From: Niallia sp. XMNu-256
GTDB lineage: Bacteria > Bacillota > Bacilli > Bacillales > Cytobacillaceae
Reading direction: 5' to 3'
Assembly: GCF_036670015.1 (NCBI RefSeq)
Contig: NZ_CP137636.1
Coordinates: 2,520,501-2,584,500 of the forward strand
Length of the DNA stretch: 64,000 nt
In this document: positions 24,749 to 34,073 of the stretch, one piece after another
Numbering within the stretch: the stretch's first letter is position 1
How the letters are laid out: every line of letters begins with the position of its first letter
Program-made: the position numbers and the translations under genes
The notes under the pieces: generated by a model
Seen by the model: only the letters and a program-made list of their open reading frames with translations
Databases searched by the model: none
What the model was told of the DNA's origin: nothing

Positions 24749-25114
24749 TTATGCTAATTGATATTGTAGATCACCTGAGAGTTTAAAGACCATAACTCTT
24801 TCCCCTGTTTGTGTACTTAAATCCGTGTAAAAACTCAAGACCTCCATACCTGTGATCGTAAATATAATTCTCTTTAATTCTTCCACACCGGATTCAACCA
24901 AACTATTTCGATTTTCTTTCACCGTTAACAACCCTTTTTTATCTTTACATACCGAATATTCAGCAGGAGTTAAGATTCCGCGTAAGCTAACAATAATCAT
25001 ATCTCGTAAGATGTCTGATTTAACAGACACCGAACCTCTCCCAAGATAATTCTTCTCCCAATGCGTTAAGGCTTTACTGATTTCAGCTTCTACCGTTCCT
25101 TTTGTTTTATCCAT
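24749..25114 (-). CDS. mpsC: DUF2294 / MpsC-like protein
   Basis: 121 residues, ATG with AAGGAAAGGG upstream. DUF2294 (now called MpsC): GTVEAEISKALTHWEKNYLGRG, then DMIIVSLRGILTPAE, and C-terminal TGERVMVFKLSG. In B. subtilis the equivalent is YbcI, in the ybcC operon; in Staphylococcus mpsABC generates membrane potential and takes up bicarbonate. It lies 63 nt after dabA. Biochemical function unknown. A second DUF2294 gene (56401) lies with formate dehydrogenase in this window. Confidence 0.8.
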   Translation of the reverse strand: MDKTKGTVEAEISKALTHWEKNYLGRGSVSVKSDILRDMIIVSLRGILTPAEYSVCKDKKGLLTVKENRNSLVESGVEELKRIIFTITGMEVLSFYTDLSTQTGERVMVFKLSGDLQYQLA

Positions 25115-25177
25115 AATCGTTCCCTTTCCTTTACTTTATAGAAAACTTATAAATATAAACTTGTTCTGGGAAAGTCG

Positions 25178-27793
25178 TTAAGACCAACTTACCCAGTTCC
25201 CTGCCTCATCAATCGATGTGAGCCGAATCCAACCGTTTTCAATTTTTTGATGAAAGGCATGATCTTGTTTTAATAGTTTTTCAATGTAGTTTTTAGGTGC
25301 TTGAACCAACACTAATAATCTTAATGGGTGATGATAAAAATCGTGATCAGAACTCATTACGGACTGCCATGGAAGACCTGATAATAAATCACTTGAGTTA
25401 CCTTGCATGACCCCAATCCCTGAAGTTACAGTTTGAGTCGTTTTATTCCCGCTTCCATAATAATGAGGGGCTACGGTGGAAGCATAATATTGCAGGTTAA
25501 TCCACTGAGTAACTGTGGCCGGTCCTTTGATAATATTAGCTAATATTGTGCCACTATTATCCTTCTGCCAATCATAGTTGTGGAGAAAGGCTCTTCCATC
25601 TAGATCGCAATCCCGAGTGAGCTTACGATTCCCAATAATAAATGTTGCATTCCTTGCAAGTCCCCACTCAGGCCGAGTCTCACTCCAATCTACTGAAAAA
25701 CGCTCTGCTTCAAACGTCGGATTTTTGCCTTTATAGCAAATCGTAGGAAGTTGTTTCATCCGCTCAGCACTTACCTTCTTTTTTACTTTAGGCAAAACTT
25801 GGAGAATTTGATTATACGCTTCTCTAGCATTGCCTGAAAGGTCTGGAACATAAATTAGACGTAATTCGTCGGTTGTTGTGATGTGTTCAGCAGCAATAAA
25901 TTTCGTATCTGCTGGAATGGTGATCCCCTCCAACTGAAGAGCTTGCCTTACTTCACGAAGATTACACAAAGAAGCTAAAACCCGTGCATTAAATTCACTA
26001 GATGCCCCTCCACAGGCACCACAATCAAGAGAGGAAGCATATGGATTATTTAAGCTGCGACTTCCATGACCACAAATCACAACTAGAGGAGCGAAATGTT
26101 CTGTCAGTCCCATCATTTTCAAAGCTTGGCTTGCGTAGGACACTTTTTCCTGTTCAGTAAAGCCAAGCGGTAATCCTGCATTCCCATGTTTCGTATTCGT
26201 TAATGTTAATTCAGCTGAAGGTTTTTCAAGACAATTTTTCCGGGCTTTACGTAAAATAGCTGCTGCCTTCCTTGGCACAAAACTTCGAGCGAACGTTTGA
26301 ACCGTGAGTAAAAGTCCACTAACTTCTGGCAGCATTAAGCTAGCTAGTCCATGATGTTTCATCCCTTTGAACGTCCTACTTGTTGCGGAGAACACACCTT
26401 TACGCTGTTGATAGGTTTTTAATTCGTTATCATTTGTGAATTCTTTCACTCGTATTTGCGGTTTAAACATGACGGGCAATGAGGGGTGACGGTGTTCACT
26501 CCCAAGCTTGCATGTTTCAATCGGTAGTCCGAAAAAGCCTGCTGTGCCAAATGTTTCAAAAGCCTCTTCCTTTTCAAGTTGACGACGAAACGGCTCTGAT
26601 CGTACATCAATACAAAAAACAAACTGTGCCATAGCCTTCTTATTTATAGAATTGGCTTCTTTTTTAAAATGGGACGTAATTTTTTGTTTCAACTGAGCCT
26701 CATACGTTTTTTCCCAAGCTTCTAGCCAAAGTCGACTGCGGACAAACTGATCGAAACGATAAGAGAGTTTCAAACGGGCTTCTGTTTCAGCTGACGAAAG
26801 TTGGAGCCAGGTGGGGATAGGCATCTTCCCCCAATGAAACCAATTAGATAATAGTTGTTCGAGAGAGACTTTGTTCTTCTCCTTCTGCTGGGACATTGGC
26901 AAATAGGGCTGAACAAGCGCCCACTCCATTGAAAGCCGAACCGCCAAATAGTCTAATAGTAAATTTTTGTCATCAACATATTGCTGTGAACGCCATAGCA
27001 TCATTCCGGCCCAGCCTGGTAAGGCAAGTAAATGGGCCTGCAAATATCCGATCATCTCTGTATATGGGATTTCTAAAGCGATGAAGATTTCCTTCAAAGA
27101 CTGTTCAGGTTCATTTGGTAAGTTACTAAACTTTTTACGTATAGATGGATGTAAGGCTGGGTCATGTTGAACCAGTCTCTTCCATGAGTGATAAAAGCCC
27201 CTATTGCGATTTGGCATCGACCAAACAGCCTGAGACTCATCAGAGTATAATTTACACCACTTGATCATATGGGAATTGAGAGCCTTCATCACCTCTGGCT
27301 TCCCCTGTTTTTCTAAAAGTTGACTGTATGTTTGTATCACATGTTTCTCAGTCGTTTTTGGCATGAAGCGATTTAATTTCTTTGCCACGCTTTTTAATTG
27401 TGTCAAAGATAATGATTCGGCAGCTTGGTTATTTAAACCCAACGCTGCTTTACAATATTGCAGGGCAACCCCTTGATCTAACTCAAGATGCTGATCATTC
27501 ACCCAGTTTTGCAGTCCTGTCTCTAGAATCTCGCTTTTAATTTCCCCCTGTTCCCAGGCTGATTTGATTAAGGAATCATTTGGAAAAATATCGACATCAT
27601 TCATCTCTTTTAGAAAGCGAGCCACCCTTTCAAATGATTGCTCTTCCATATTTACCCATGGGTGCCTAGCCGCAAAGGATGTGATCGGTCCTAATGGCAC
27701 AATGACATGGCTTGCTTTCTCTACCATTTTTTTCACATTAAGCTCGAACTCATTCGCTTTTTTTTCATAAGGATAAGATAAAACTGTATTCAT
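25178..27793 (-). CDS. dabA: Inorganic carbon uptake subunit DabA/MpsB (DUF2309)
   Basis: 871 residues, the usual length. It resembles beta-carbonic anhydrases in its metal site: C394 and D396 (FCIDVRSE), H576 (VVICGHGS) and C591 (SLDCGACGG). In DAB complexes this cytoplasmic subunit hydrates CO2 vectorially, driven by ion flow through DabB. The ATG overlaps the dabB stop by 4 nt, so translation is coupled. Homologue of B. subtilis ybcC. Supplies bicarbonate for carboxylations when ambient CO2 is low. Confidence 0.9.
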   Translation of the reverse strand: MNTVLSYPYEKKANEFELNVKKMVEKASHVIVPLGPITSFAARHPWVNMEEQSFERVARFLKEMNDVDIFPNDSLIKSAWEQGEIKSEILETGLQNWVNDQHLELDQGVALQYCKAALGLNNQAAESLSLTQLKSVAKKLNRFMPKTTEKHVIQTYSQLLEKQGKPEVMKALNSHMIKWCKLYSDESQAVWSMPNRNRGFYHSWKRLVQHDPALHPSIRKKFSNLPNEPEQSLKEIFIALEIPYTEMIGYLQAHLLALPGWAGMMLWRSQQYVDDKNLLLDYLAVRLSMEWALVQPYLPMSQQKEKNKVSLEQLLSNWFHWGKMPIPTWLQLSSAETEARLKLSYRFDQFVRSRLWLEAWEKTYEAQLKQKITSHFKKEANSINKKAMAQFVFCIDVRSEPFRRQLEKEEAFETFGTAGFFGLPIETCKLGSEHRHPSLPVMFKPQIRVKEFTNDNELKTYQQRKGVFSATSRTFKGMKHHGLASLMLPEVSGLLLTVQTFARSFVPRKAAAILRKARKNCLEKPSAELTLTNTKHGNAGLPLGFTEQEKVSYASQALKMMGLTEHFAPLVVICGHGSRSLNNPYASSLDCGACGGASSEFNARVLASLCNLREVRQALQLEGITIPADTKFIAAEHITTTDELRLIYVPDLSGNAREAYNQILQVLPKVKKKVSAERMKQLPTICYKGKNPTFEAERFSVDWSETRPEWGLARNATFIIGNRKLTRDCDLDGRAFLHNYDWQKDNSGTILANIIKGPATVTQWINLQYYASTVAPHYYGSGNKTTQTVTSGIGVMQGNSSDLLSGLPWQSVMSSDHDFYHHPLRLLVLVQAPKNYIEKLLKQDHAFHQKIENGWIRLTSIDEAGNWVSWS

Positions 27794-29310
27794 GCTTTAT
27801 TACCTCCTTGGGACATTGATTCCGTTAAATACTTAGGATGACTTTCAACCGTATCAGGATGTGGCTCACCTAACTGTATGAGCCAAAGGTACATAACTGA
27901 AAAGGCTTTAGAAGTTTGATTTCGATATAGCCATAAACCGACCATATTTCCGGTTAATAAAATAAATAAAACAAATATAATGGCAGGGATCGAAGGTTGA
28001 TTATTTATCGCAACTGTTTCATGTAATAGACCGTGAAAACTGGAATGAACGAGACCATACATCAACGCTCCAGCAATAAAAACAGCAAACCCTGCGAGAC
28101 GACCGATACGGCCGTATCCAAAAAGGACCAGTTGCTTCCAGGCATACATGACTGAACTTCCTAAGATAGTCGCACTAATGAATCGATACCCTACATCCGT
28201 AGAAGTGAACCAATAACCCACCGCTGCGAAAATCCCTATTACTAAGCCAGAACATGCCTCTGTGAAGGAAAGCGTTTGGTTTGGTCTCCTGTTATGGTCA
28301 GATTGACGAAGAGCCGATCCTGCTTGCAAAAATAATGTTGATTTAAATAGACCATGTAAGATTGCATGAATAATCGCAGCGGCATAAGCACCTAATGCAC
28401 ACTGAATCAGCATAAACCCCATTTGTGCAATGGTTGAACCTACCAGCTGCCGTTTGTAGTCTACGTGGACGAGCATAATTCCTGTGCCCATCAAGACGGA
28501 AATCCCCGATAAAATCAGTAAGACAAACTGTGTGATATCCCCGTTAAATAATGGTGCAAAAAGGGTTAAGATGATTCCTCCTGCATTCACAATTCCTGCG
28601 TGCATCACGGCTGAAACGGGTGTTGGAGCCACTACCGAGTCTAATAACCAACGCTGAAATGGCCATTGAGCTGATGGGATTACGACAGATATGATTAATA
28701 AAAGGTTAATAGAGGTTTTTTCCCACGATTCTAAGCCTGCTAGACTATGAGGACTCATTATATGTGAAAGCTGCCACTGTCCTGTTGCGACAGCCAACCA
28801 TAGGGTCGCAAATAGTAAAAAAAGCCAACTCATTGTAAATAAACGTCCCATAAAGGATGCGGCTCTTCGTGCTACTGACCATTCTTTTTTTAATCGAATC
28901 ATCCAAGTCAACCCGATAAGAGTCATCCCCCAACAAATGAGGAGAAGGCGAAGATCTTCACTGATCCAGGCAAGAGAGCCAGCAACCGTAGTAAGTGTTA
29001 GAAGTGAAAAATATTTTCGATATGAGCGTTCACCAAGTAAATAATGGACAGAGTAGCGTTGCATAATCAGCCCCATAGTCAGTACAAAAAGGGCCAACAG
29101 CCATGATAAAGAGTTAAATCTCCAAGGTCCCCAAATGAGATCATCTTGTTGGAAAACAAGAGCAAACAGTGCAAGGATCGGAGGAAGTGAAACCACTCCA
29201 ATATGTACACGAACATAATTCACAGAGATCCTTGAACTTAATAACACGATCGAGCTTAACAATGAAAGTATAATAACCATAAAAAATAATACGAGCATAA
29301 GAAGGTTCAT
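27790..29310 (-). CDS. dabB: Ion-conducting subunit DabB/MpsA (NuoL/NdhF-like)
   Basis: 506 residues, ATG preceded by GGGAGGGAG. About 13-14 TM helices of the proton-conducting NADH-dehydrogenase membrane family. Key stretches include WPFQRWLLDSVVAPTPVSAVMHAGIVNAGG, the most conserved part of NuoL/MrpA proteins, and HAILHGLFKSTLFLQAGS. No other complex I genes are near, and pairing with dabA identifies the type. It supplies the proton or sodium flux that drives DabA. First gene of a four-gene operon. Confidence 0.9.
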   Translation of the reverse strand: MNLLMLVLFFMVIILSLLSSIVLLSSRISVNYVRVHIGVVSLPPILALFALVFQQDDLIWGPWRFNSLSWLLALFVLTMGLIMQRYSVHYLLGERSYRKYFSLLTLTTVAGSLAWISEDLRLLLICWGMTLIGLTWMIRLKKEWSVARRAASFMGRLFTMSWLFLLFATLWLAVATGQWQLSHIMSPHSLAGLESWEKTSINLLLIISVVIPSAQWPFQRWLLDSVVAPTPVSAVMHAGIVNAGGIILTLFAPLFNGDITQFVLLILSGISVLMGTGIMLVHVDYKRQLVGSTIAQMGFMLIQCALGAYAAAIIHAILHGLFKSTLFLQAGSALRQSDHNRRPNQTLSFTEACSGLVIGIFAAVGYWFTSTDVGYRFISATILGSSVMYAWKQLVLFGYGRIGRLAGFAVFIAGALMYGLVHSSFHGLLHETVAINNQPSIPAIIFVLFILLTGNMVGLWLYRNQTSKAFSVMYLWLIQLGEPHPDTVESHPKYLTESMSQGGNKA

Positions 29311-29882
29311 CTTTCTCCCTCCCGTCGATACATAGTCAACCGTTCTACTGTGATTTTAAAACTGTGATAATAATTCTCTACGTTCATTTTTCATCTTCCT
29401 TCCTTCTTTAAAAACAAAAAAACCGATAATTTCAACGATGTAATAGACTATTCCGTCTATTACACTTGAAAATTATCGGTTTACTATCTACTAGCCTTTA
29501 AGGCTTTTATAAGTCTACCTAACTATTTAATTGTAAAAGGCTATAAATCCTCCTCTTACCACTATGTCAATTCTTAATTACTGAGTTACTTTTTCAACTA
29601 GCCAATGATAATTAACCAGTTGCTAAAATAATCGCATATTTATAGAAAACACTATCAATTTATTGTTAAATATATTACTCCTCCTTTAAAATTCTGTCAA
29701 GATCTTTTAAAAACTTTTACTCTTAATCTTCGAGGACAATGCGACCATATCTATGGTTTGTCCGATCTTCATACTTGTCTATACTAACTTCATAACTTTG
29801 CCCCTTAAATTTCCAGTCCTTTTCTTACGGCTTCTTTGGTAAAATTTGATTGTTATAGAATTTTAAAAGGAGGATTACATTA
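29311..29882 (-). promoter_or_regulatory. dabB upstream region with promoter-like repeats
   Basis: No gene longer than about 12 codons. On the minus strand, TTGACA (29695-29700), 17-nt spacer, TAATAT (29672-29677) is a fair promoter. About 130 nt downstream a similar TTGACA..GAGGAGGA..TTTATA block (29541-29570) repeats it. Both blocks contain GGAGGA just before the -10. A strong terminator follows at 29412-29484, before dabB. Confidence 0.4.
29412..29484 (-). terminator. Strong terminator upstream of dabB
   Basis: Minus strand AAACCGATAATTT.. TGTAATAGAC / GTCTATTACA ..AAATTATCGGTTT, a long two-part stem, followed by TTTTTTTGTTTTT. No minus-strand gene lies upstream, so it probably ends a leader or small RNA and may attenuate dabBA. 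Confidence 0.75.
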
Positions 29883-31042
29883 ATGAAAAAACAGAGGTTC
29901 CTCCTATCGTTACTAATCCTCACCACGTTTCTTGGAGGTTTTTATTCAGGTGTTTTATTTACGGATCGCCAACATCAGGATCGATCAAAAGAACAAGAAT
30001 ATAATGAAACTCCGAAAACAACAAGAAATCAAACGGCGAATGAAAATCACAATAATAAAAATGTCATAGAAAAGGACAGAGTATTAATCGGATATGTTCA
30101 AGATTTTCGTGATCCACAAACAATCGATTATTCCCATTTGACCCATATTATTTCTCCTTTGCTCACCCAACATCCGATGGACAACTTTTGATGACTGGAG
30201 ACTCAGCATTAAAGAATTTAAGAACAACCGTTGATATCTCACATCAACAAGGCTCAAAGGTAATGTTAGCTGTTGGGGGTTGGTTCCATGTTCATGGTGG
30301 TGAATCGTATGATTATTTTAAACAGGCAATTAGTAACCCGACTACAAGAGCCAATCTTGTAAACGAATTGATAAAAATGGTAGATAGAGAGAATCTGGAT
30401 GGAATTGATATTGATTTTGAACATCCGCGTTCCATTGAAGATGCGCAAAACCTTACTTCTTTTACGAAGGAATTAAATGAAATTTTACAGCCTAAAGGCA
30501 AGGAGCTTTCAATTGCAGTAAACGCAAAAGTTCATAGTGTGGCAGGAACTGAAATCCATAACGTAATCTATGAACCAACAATGTTCCAGTATGTCGACCA
30601 CGTCAACATTATGGCTTACGATGGTCAGTGGGATGACGAGTATGATGCCGCTAACTTATCAGCTTACTCTCATAATGAGAATATCGTCAACTATTGGTCT
30701 ACTTTATTTGACACCCATGGAATCTCTAAAAAAAAGCTCGTGCTAGGGATACCATTTTACGCACAGCCTGAAGACCCAAACAGTAAACAGATTTCCTATG
30801 ATACGATTATTAACAACAATCCTGAATATACGTTAAAAGATATGGTTAACATTAACGGAATGACTTATCATTACAATGGAGAAGCAACCGTTGAAAAGAA
30901 AACCCAACTTGCCCTCCAACATGGGTTTGGCGGAATGATGGTTTGGGAGATTGGCCATGATTCGGATAAGGATTCTTTAATTGCAGCGATTTCGGATACG
31001 ATAGAGGATCGTCATCAATATACGTTAAGACAAGAGCAGTAA
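29883..31042 (+). pseudogene. GH18 glycosidase (chitinase-like) with a frameshift
   Basis: N-terminus MKKQRFLLSLLILTTFLGG is a signal anchor, followed by a polar linker and the GH18 start RVLIGYVQDF. The first frame ends at 30191 after HLTHII. Reading one base later gives FSFAHPTSDGQLL and then an open frame to 31042. One T missing from the TTTT run near 30150 explains it. The catalytic motif DGIDIDFE (DxxDxDxE) is intact, as are VNIMAYD and GMMVWEIGHD. Related Bacillus GH18 proteins (YvbX, YaaH type) act on spore or cell-wall peptidoglycan. Full length would be about 386 residues. Confidence 0.8.
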
Positions 31043-31051
31043 TAACTACTA

Positions 31052-31103
31052 ATCGAAAAAAGGTGACTCTACATGTAAATATGTAAAGTCATCCTTTTTC
31101 GAT
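31052..31103. terminator. Bidirectional terminator
   Basis: TCGAAAAAAGG-GACT..ACAT / ATGT..AGTC-CCTTTTTCGA between the convergent GH18 and ureohydrolase genes, with A- and T-runs on both sides. Confidence 0.8.
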
Positions 31104-31125
31104 TGCACTATCTAATCTATCATTC

Positions 31126-32115
31126 TTATAGTTGAGAAGAAAGCTCTTTTTCTTTATCTCCTTTTAACTCTTTTTGTTTTAACACATAGCTCAATAAATC
31201 TAATGAAATACGAGCAGCTGTTTGTCCAGTCATACCAGTTGGATCATATTGAGGAGCCACTTCAACTATATCAAAAGCAACTACCTCTCCCCTTTTCGCA
31301 ATTCCTTCTAGCAACTCATTCACTTCATCATAAAGCAAGCCGCCAGGAGATGGAGTTCCTGTTCCAGGTGCGATGGAAGGATCGATCCCATCAATATCAA
31401 TTGTCACATAGTATTTTTCACCTGCTGGAATTTTTTCTAGTAATTGTTCTAATCCTATTTTTCTCATTTGACGTGGTGATAAGATTGTGCTTCCATATTC
31501 TTTTGCTGCAACCACATCTTCTTTTTTACTGCTTGAAATCCCGCGGATTCCAAATTGGAAGATTTGCTGTACATGATCCATTTCAGATAGGCGGCGAATA
31601 CAACTTCCGTGACCATAACGCTGGCCAGAGCGGTGGTCGGCCCAGTCTAAGTGAGCATCAATTTGAATAACATGGAACGGTCCTAATTCTTCCAAACCTT
31701 TACCTACTGCAGCTGTGATCGAGTGGTCGCCTCCCAACACAACAGGCATGGCCCCTTTAGAAACAATTTTACGAATGGCTTCTTCTGTATTTTCATGACA
31801 TTGCATAAGATCCCCATGAACCATGTCAACGTCGCCACAATCGACAACTTTCCAGTCTGGACCAAGATACATAATATCGTTTTCAATATCATAGGCACCA
31901 TCTAATCCAAAGCTATATAATGTAGAACCTTCACGAATGGCTCTTGGACCCATTCTTGCTCCTGACTTCCATTGTGTACCCATATCATTCGGAACCCCAA
32001 TAACAGCAACATCAGCATCTAATTGTTCTAAATCAGGACATACTGGATATTTTCCAAAAGTAGAAATTCCAACGAAAGGTAAGTTTAAAATTTGTTTTTC
32101 ACTCGGTTTAACCAT
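31126..32115 (-). CDS. Agmatinase-family ureohydrolase
   Basis: 329 residues, AAGGAGG about 9 nt before ATG. All six bimetal ligands of the arginase fold are present: H131 (GGDHSI), D153/H155/D157 (DAHLDWAD), D240/D242 (TIDIDGIDP). Length and the segment HLDWADHRSGQRYGHGS differ from Bacillus SpeB (about 290 residues), so the substrate may be agmatine, guanidinobutyrate, guanidinopropionate or another guanidino compound; all release urea. Urease and a urea channel are 12-18 kb away. It follows an MFS gene behind a sigma-54 promoter, suggesting inducible nitrogen scavenging rather than polyamine synthesis. Confidence 0.8.
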   Translation of the reverse strand: MVKPSEKQILNLPFVGISTFGKYPVCPDLEQLDADVAVIGVPNDMGTQWKSGARMGPRAIREGSTLYSFGLDGAYDIENDIMYLGPDWKVVDCGDVDMVHGDLMQCHENTEEAIRKIVSKGAMPVVLGGDHSITAAVGKGLEELGPFHVIQIDAHLDWADHRSGQRYGHGSCIRRLSEMDHVQQIFQFGIRGISSSKKEDVVAAKEYGSTILSPRQMRKIGLEQLLEKIPAGEKYYVTIDIDGIDPSIAPGTGTPSPGGLLYDEVNELLEGIAKRGEVVAFDIVEVAPQYDPTGMTGQTAARISLDLLSYVLKQKELKGDKEKELSSQL

Positions 32116-32226
32116 GATAAAATTCCTCCTTAAATTTACAATCTCACTTTTTATTAATGCAAGTTTTGTGCCAACCTTTAAAAGTTGATAATTACTAATA
32201 TTATGAAATATTAATCTATTAAAAGG

Positions 32227-33654
32227 TTAATCTTGTTGAACAATTAAATTTTTGTCTACCTGTATAGCTTGTACAAGCTTTTCCATTCCTTCTTCTGGTT
32301 GAATCGTTTTCGCGATAAAAATTAATGCAGGAATGGCAAAAACTAAATTAATTAAAATCCCAATCGATGCGGCTACATGAATGCTGCCGACTGCTACAAT
32401 AACGCCATATACAGCGGTTGAAATGGCAATCCCAAAAGAATACCCTAATGAGCTTGCCATCTTATAAATCCCAGAGGCTACACCGACTTTGTCATCCGAA
32501 ATATTCACAACTGCGATATCAATCGAAGGCGTTGCATACATACCAAGACCAACCCCAGCAATTAAAAATCCTGCAAATACTACAATAGTGTAAATTAAAT
32601 CCGGTAAAAATGTCATTGCTGTCATACTCATACCTACAGTAGCAATGGTCGTTGCCATAAGCATCGGCTTTCTTGCACCCATTTTTTGCAACATCTTTTC
32701 CCCAACTCGGATCATGATTAGTAAGGCAACCACGTTTCCGATCGTGAGTAATCCCGTTTGAAAAGGGCTATATCCTCGTGCTAATTGAAGATACGTATTT
32801 GCGACAACCGTAGTAGCGACAATTCCATTTTGCAGGAAGTTAGATACAACCGCTCCTGTATATGGTTTTACTTTGAAAAGGGAAAAATCGATAAATTGAT
32901 TCTTCTTTTTTCGCTCAACCGCAAAGAAAATGACTATCGTTGCTATTGCTCCAGCTATAAGACTTAGTGTCAACGGGCTTGACCACCCAAAATCTTGACC
33001 TCGTGTCACGATGATATTAATCATTAACATCGCAACAATGAAGAGAATGAATCCGGTAAAATCAAATTTCTCTTTCCTTTGCTCTTCTGCTTTATTTTCT
33101 TGAATATTTTTCAGTAAAAACATAGATAATAGAGCAATTCCAATAGAAAAAACAAAAATCATTTTCCAGCCCATGTACGTTGCAATGGCACCGCCAACTA
33201 AGGCAGTCAGGCCACCGCCTCCCCATGATCCAACAGACCAGTAACTTAGTGCGCGCTGTCTTTCGGCACCATCGAAGGCTGCTTTAATAAGGGCAATTGT
33301 AGCTGGCATAATGCAGGCAGCAGAGATCCCTTGAATGACCCGCCCTACAATTAATAATGTGGCACTCTGAGAAATAATAATGAATAAACACCCGACAATA
33401 CTCAATACCAAGCCGACATAGGTTAACTTCTTACGGCCTGCTCGGTCAGATATTCCGCCAGCCGCTACAATAAATAGACCAGAAAAGAGCGACGTTAAAC
33501 TCGTAGCAATATTCAATGTTCCCAATGATACTCCTAAATCATTTTGGATGGCTGGAATAATGTTGATCATCGATTGAGCAAACAGCCAGAATGTTAGAAC
33601 TGCAAGAACAATCCCGACGATGAACTTATTTGTACCTTGAGTACTTCCCCCCAC
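32227..33654 (-). CDS. MFS transporter, DHA2 (EmrB/QacA-like), 14 TM
   Basis: 475 residues, GTG start with AGGGGGA 6 nt upstream. About 14 hydrophobic helices, motif A GGISDRAGRKK between helices 2 and 3, and motif C-like GSWGGGGLTALVGG. It is in line with the ureohydrolase gene (111 nt apart, no terminator between) downstream of a -24/-12 promoter. Uptake of a guanidino compound is the simplest reading, although DHA2 members are mostly exporters. Confidence 0.75.
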   Translation of the reverse strand: MGGSTQGTNKFIVGIVLAVLTFWLFAQSMINIIPAIQNDLGVSLGTLNIATSLTSLFSGLFIVAAGGISDRAGRKKLTYVGLVLSIVGCLFIIISQSATLLIVGRVIQGISAACIMPATIALIKAAFDGAERQRALSYWSVGSWGGGGLTALVGGAIATYMGWKMIFVFSIGIALLSMFLLKNIQENKAEEQRKEKFDFTGFILFIVAMLMINIIVTRGQDFGWSSPLTLSLIAGAIATIVIFFAVERKKKNQFIDFSLFKVKPYTGAVVSNFLQNGIVATTVVANTYLQLARGYSPFQTGLLTIGNVVALLIMIRVGEKMLQKMGARKPMLMATTIATVGMSMTAMTFLPDLIYTIVVFAGFLIAGVGLGMYATPSIDIAVVNISDDKVGVASGIYKMASSLGYSFGIAISTAVYGVIVAVGSIHVAASIGILINLVFAIPALIFIAKTIQPEEGMEKLVQAIQVDKNLIVQQD

Positions 33655-34030
33655 CTTAACTCCCCCTTTATCATTCTTTTCGTGAACCCATAAAGTGCTA
33701 AATCACTAGCAATTTATGATTAAAGCGTTTTCCTTTCTTCCTTTTAGAAAATCCCTTTTATAAAATAGGGAAACTTTTGGAAAAAATACCTCTATTGCTT
33801 TAGCTGGTTCCGATGTGTCTGTTTCTATCGATGTTCTTACATTGGTTCCACCTCACTATTATTTTTTTCAATCTTCACTTTATTAATATGCAATAACCGT
33901 GCCGACTTAAATCCCAAGGATAACTAGACTCTGTTAATCAATGTTGACTAGAATTTTTCACCCTATTAAAAGACAACTGAAGGTGAATCTCCTTAATATG
34001 CTTGTTCTTTCACTCTAAACAGTCATAATT
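33655..34030 (-). other. Upstream region of the ureohydrolase operon
   Basis: No gene. Holds the sigma-54 promoter at 33888-33904. A weak cre-like GGAAAACGCTTTAA (minus strand, near 33722) has two mismatches. ACTAG occurs twice, 23 bp apart, near 33926 and 33949, a place where activator sites would be expected; this is speculative. Confidence 0.4.
33888..33904 (-). promoter_or_regulatory. Sigma-54 (SigL) -24/-12 promoter
   Basis: Minus strand GGCAC-GGTTA-TTGCAT. GG and GC are separated by exactly 10 nt as sigma-54 requires, and both blocks match consensus TGGCAC-N5-TTGCW apart from the first T. It faces the MFS-ureohydrolase genes, and a sigma-54 activator gene lies immediately upstream. Confidence 0.8.
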
Positions 34031-34073
34031 AAAAATAGGTAGACCGTAGTCAATTATGACTACGGTCTACCTA
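34031..34073 (-). terminator. Terminator overlapping the activator's stop codon
   Basis: Perfect 17-bp stem TAGGTAGACCGTAGTCA / TGACTACGGTCTACCTA followed on the minus strand by TTTTTAATT. The stop codon of the activator gene lies within the stem. Confidence 0.85.

Noticed and set aside
29311-29410. 12-residue leader peptide MKNERRELLSQF before dabB
   Set aside because: A purine-rich site precedes it, but the frame is very short and lacks the repeated codons of an attenuator peptide.
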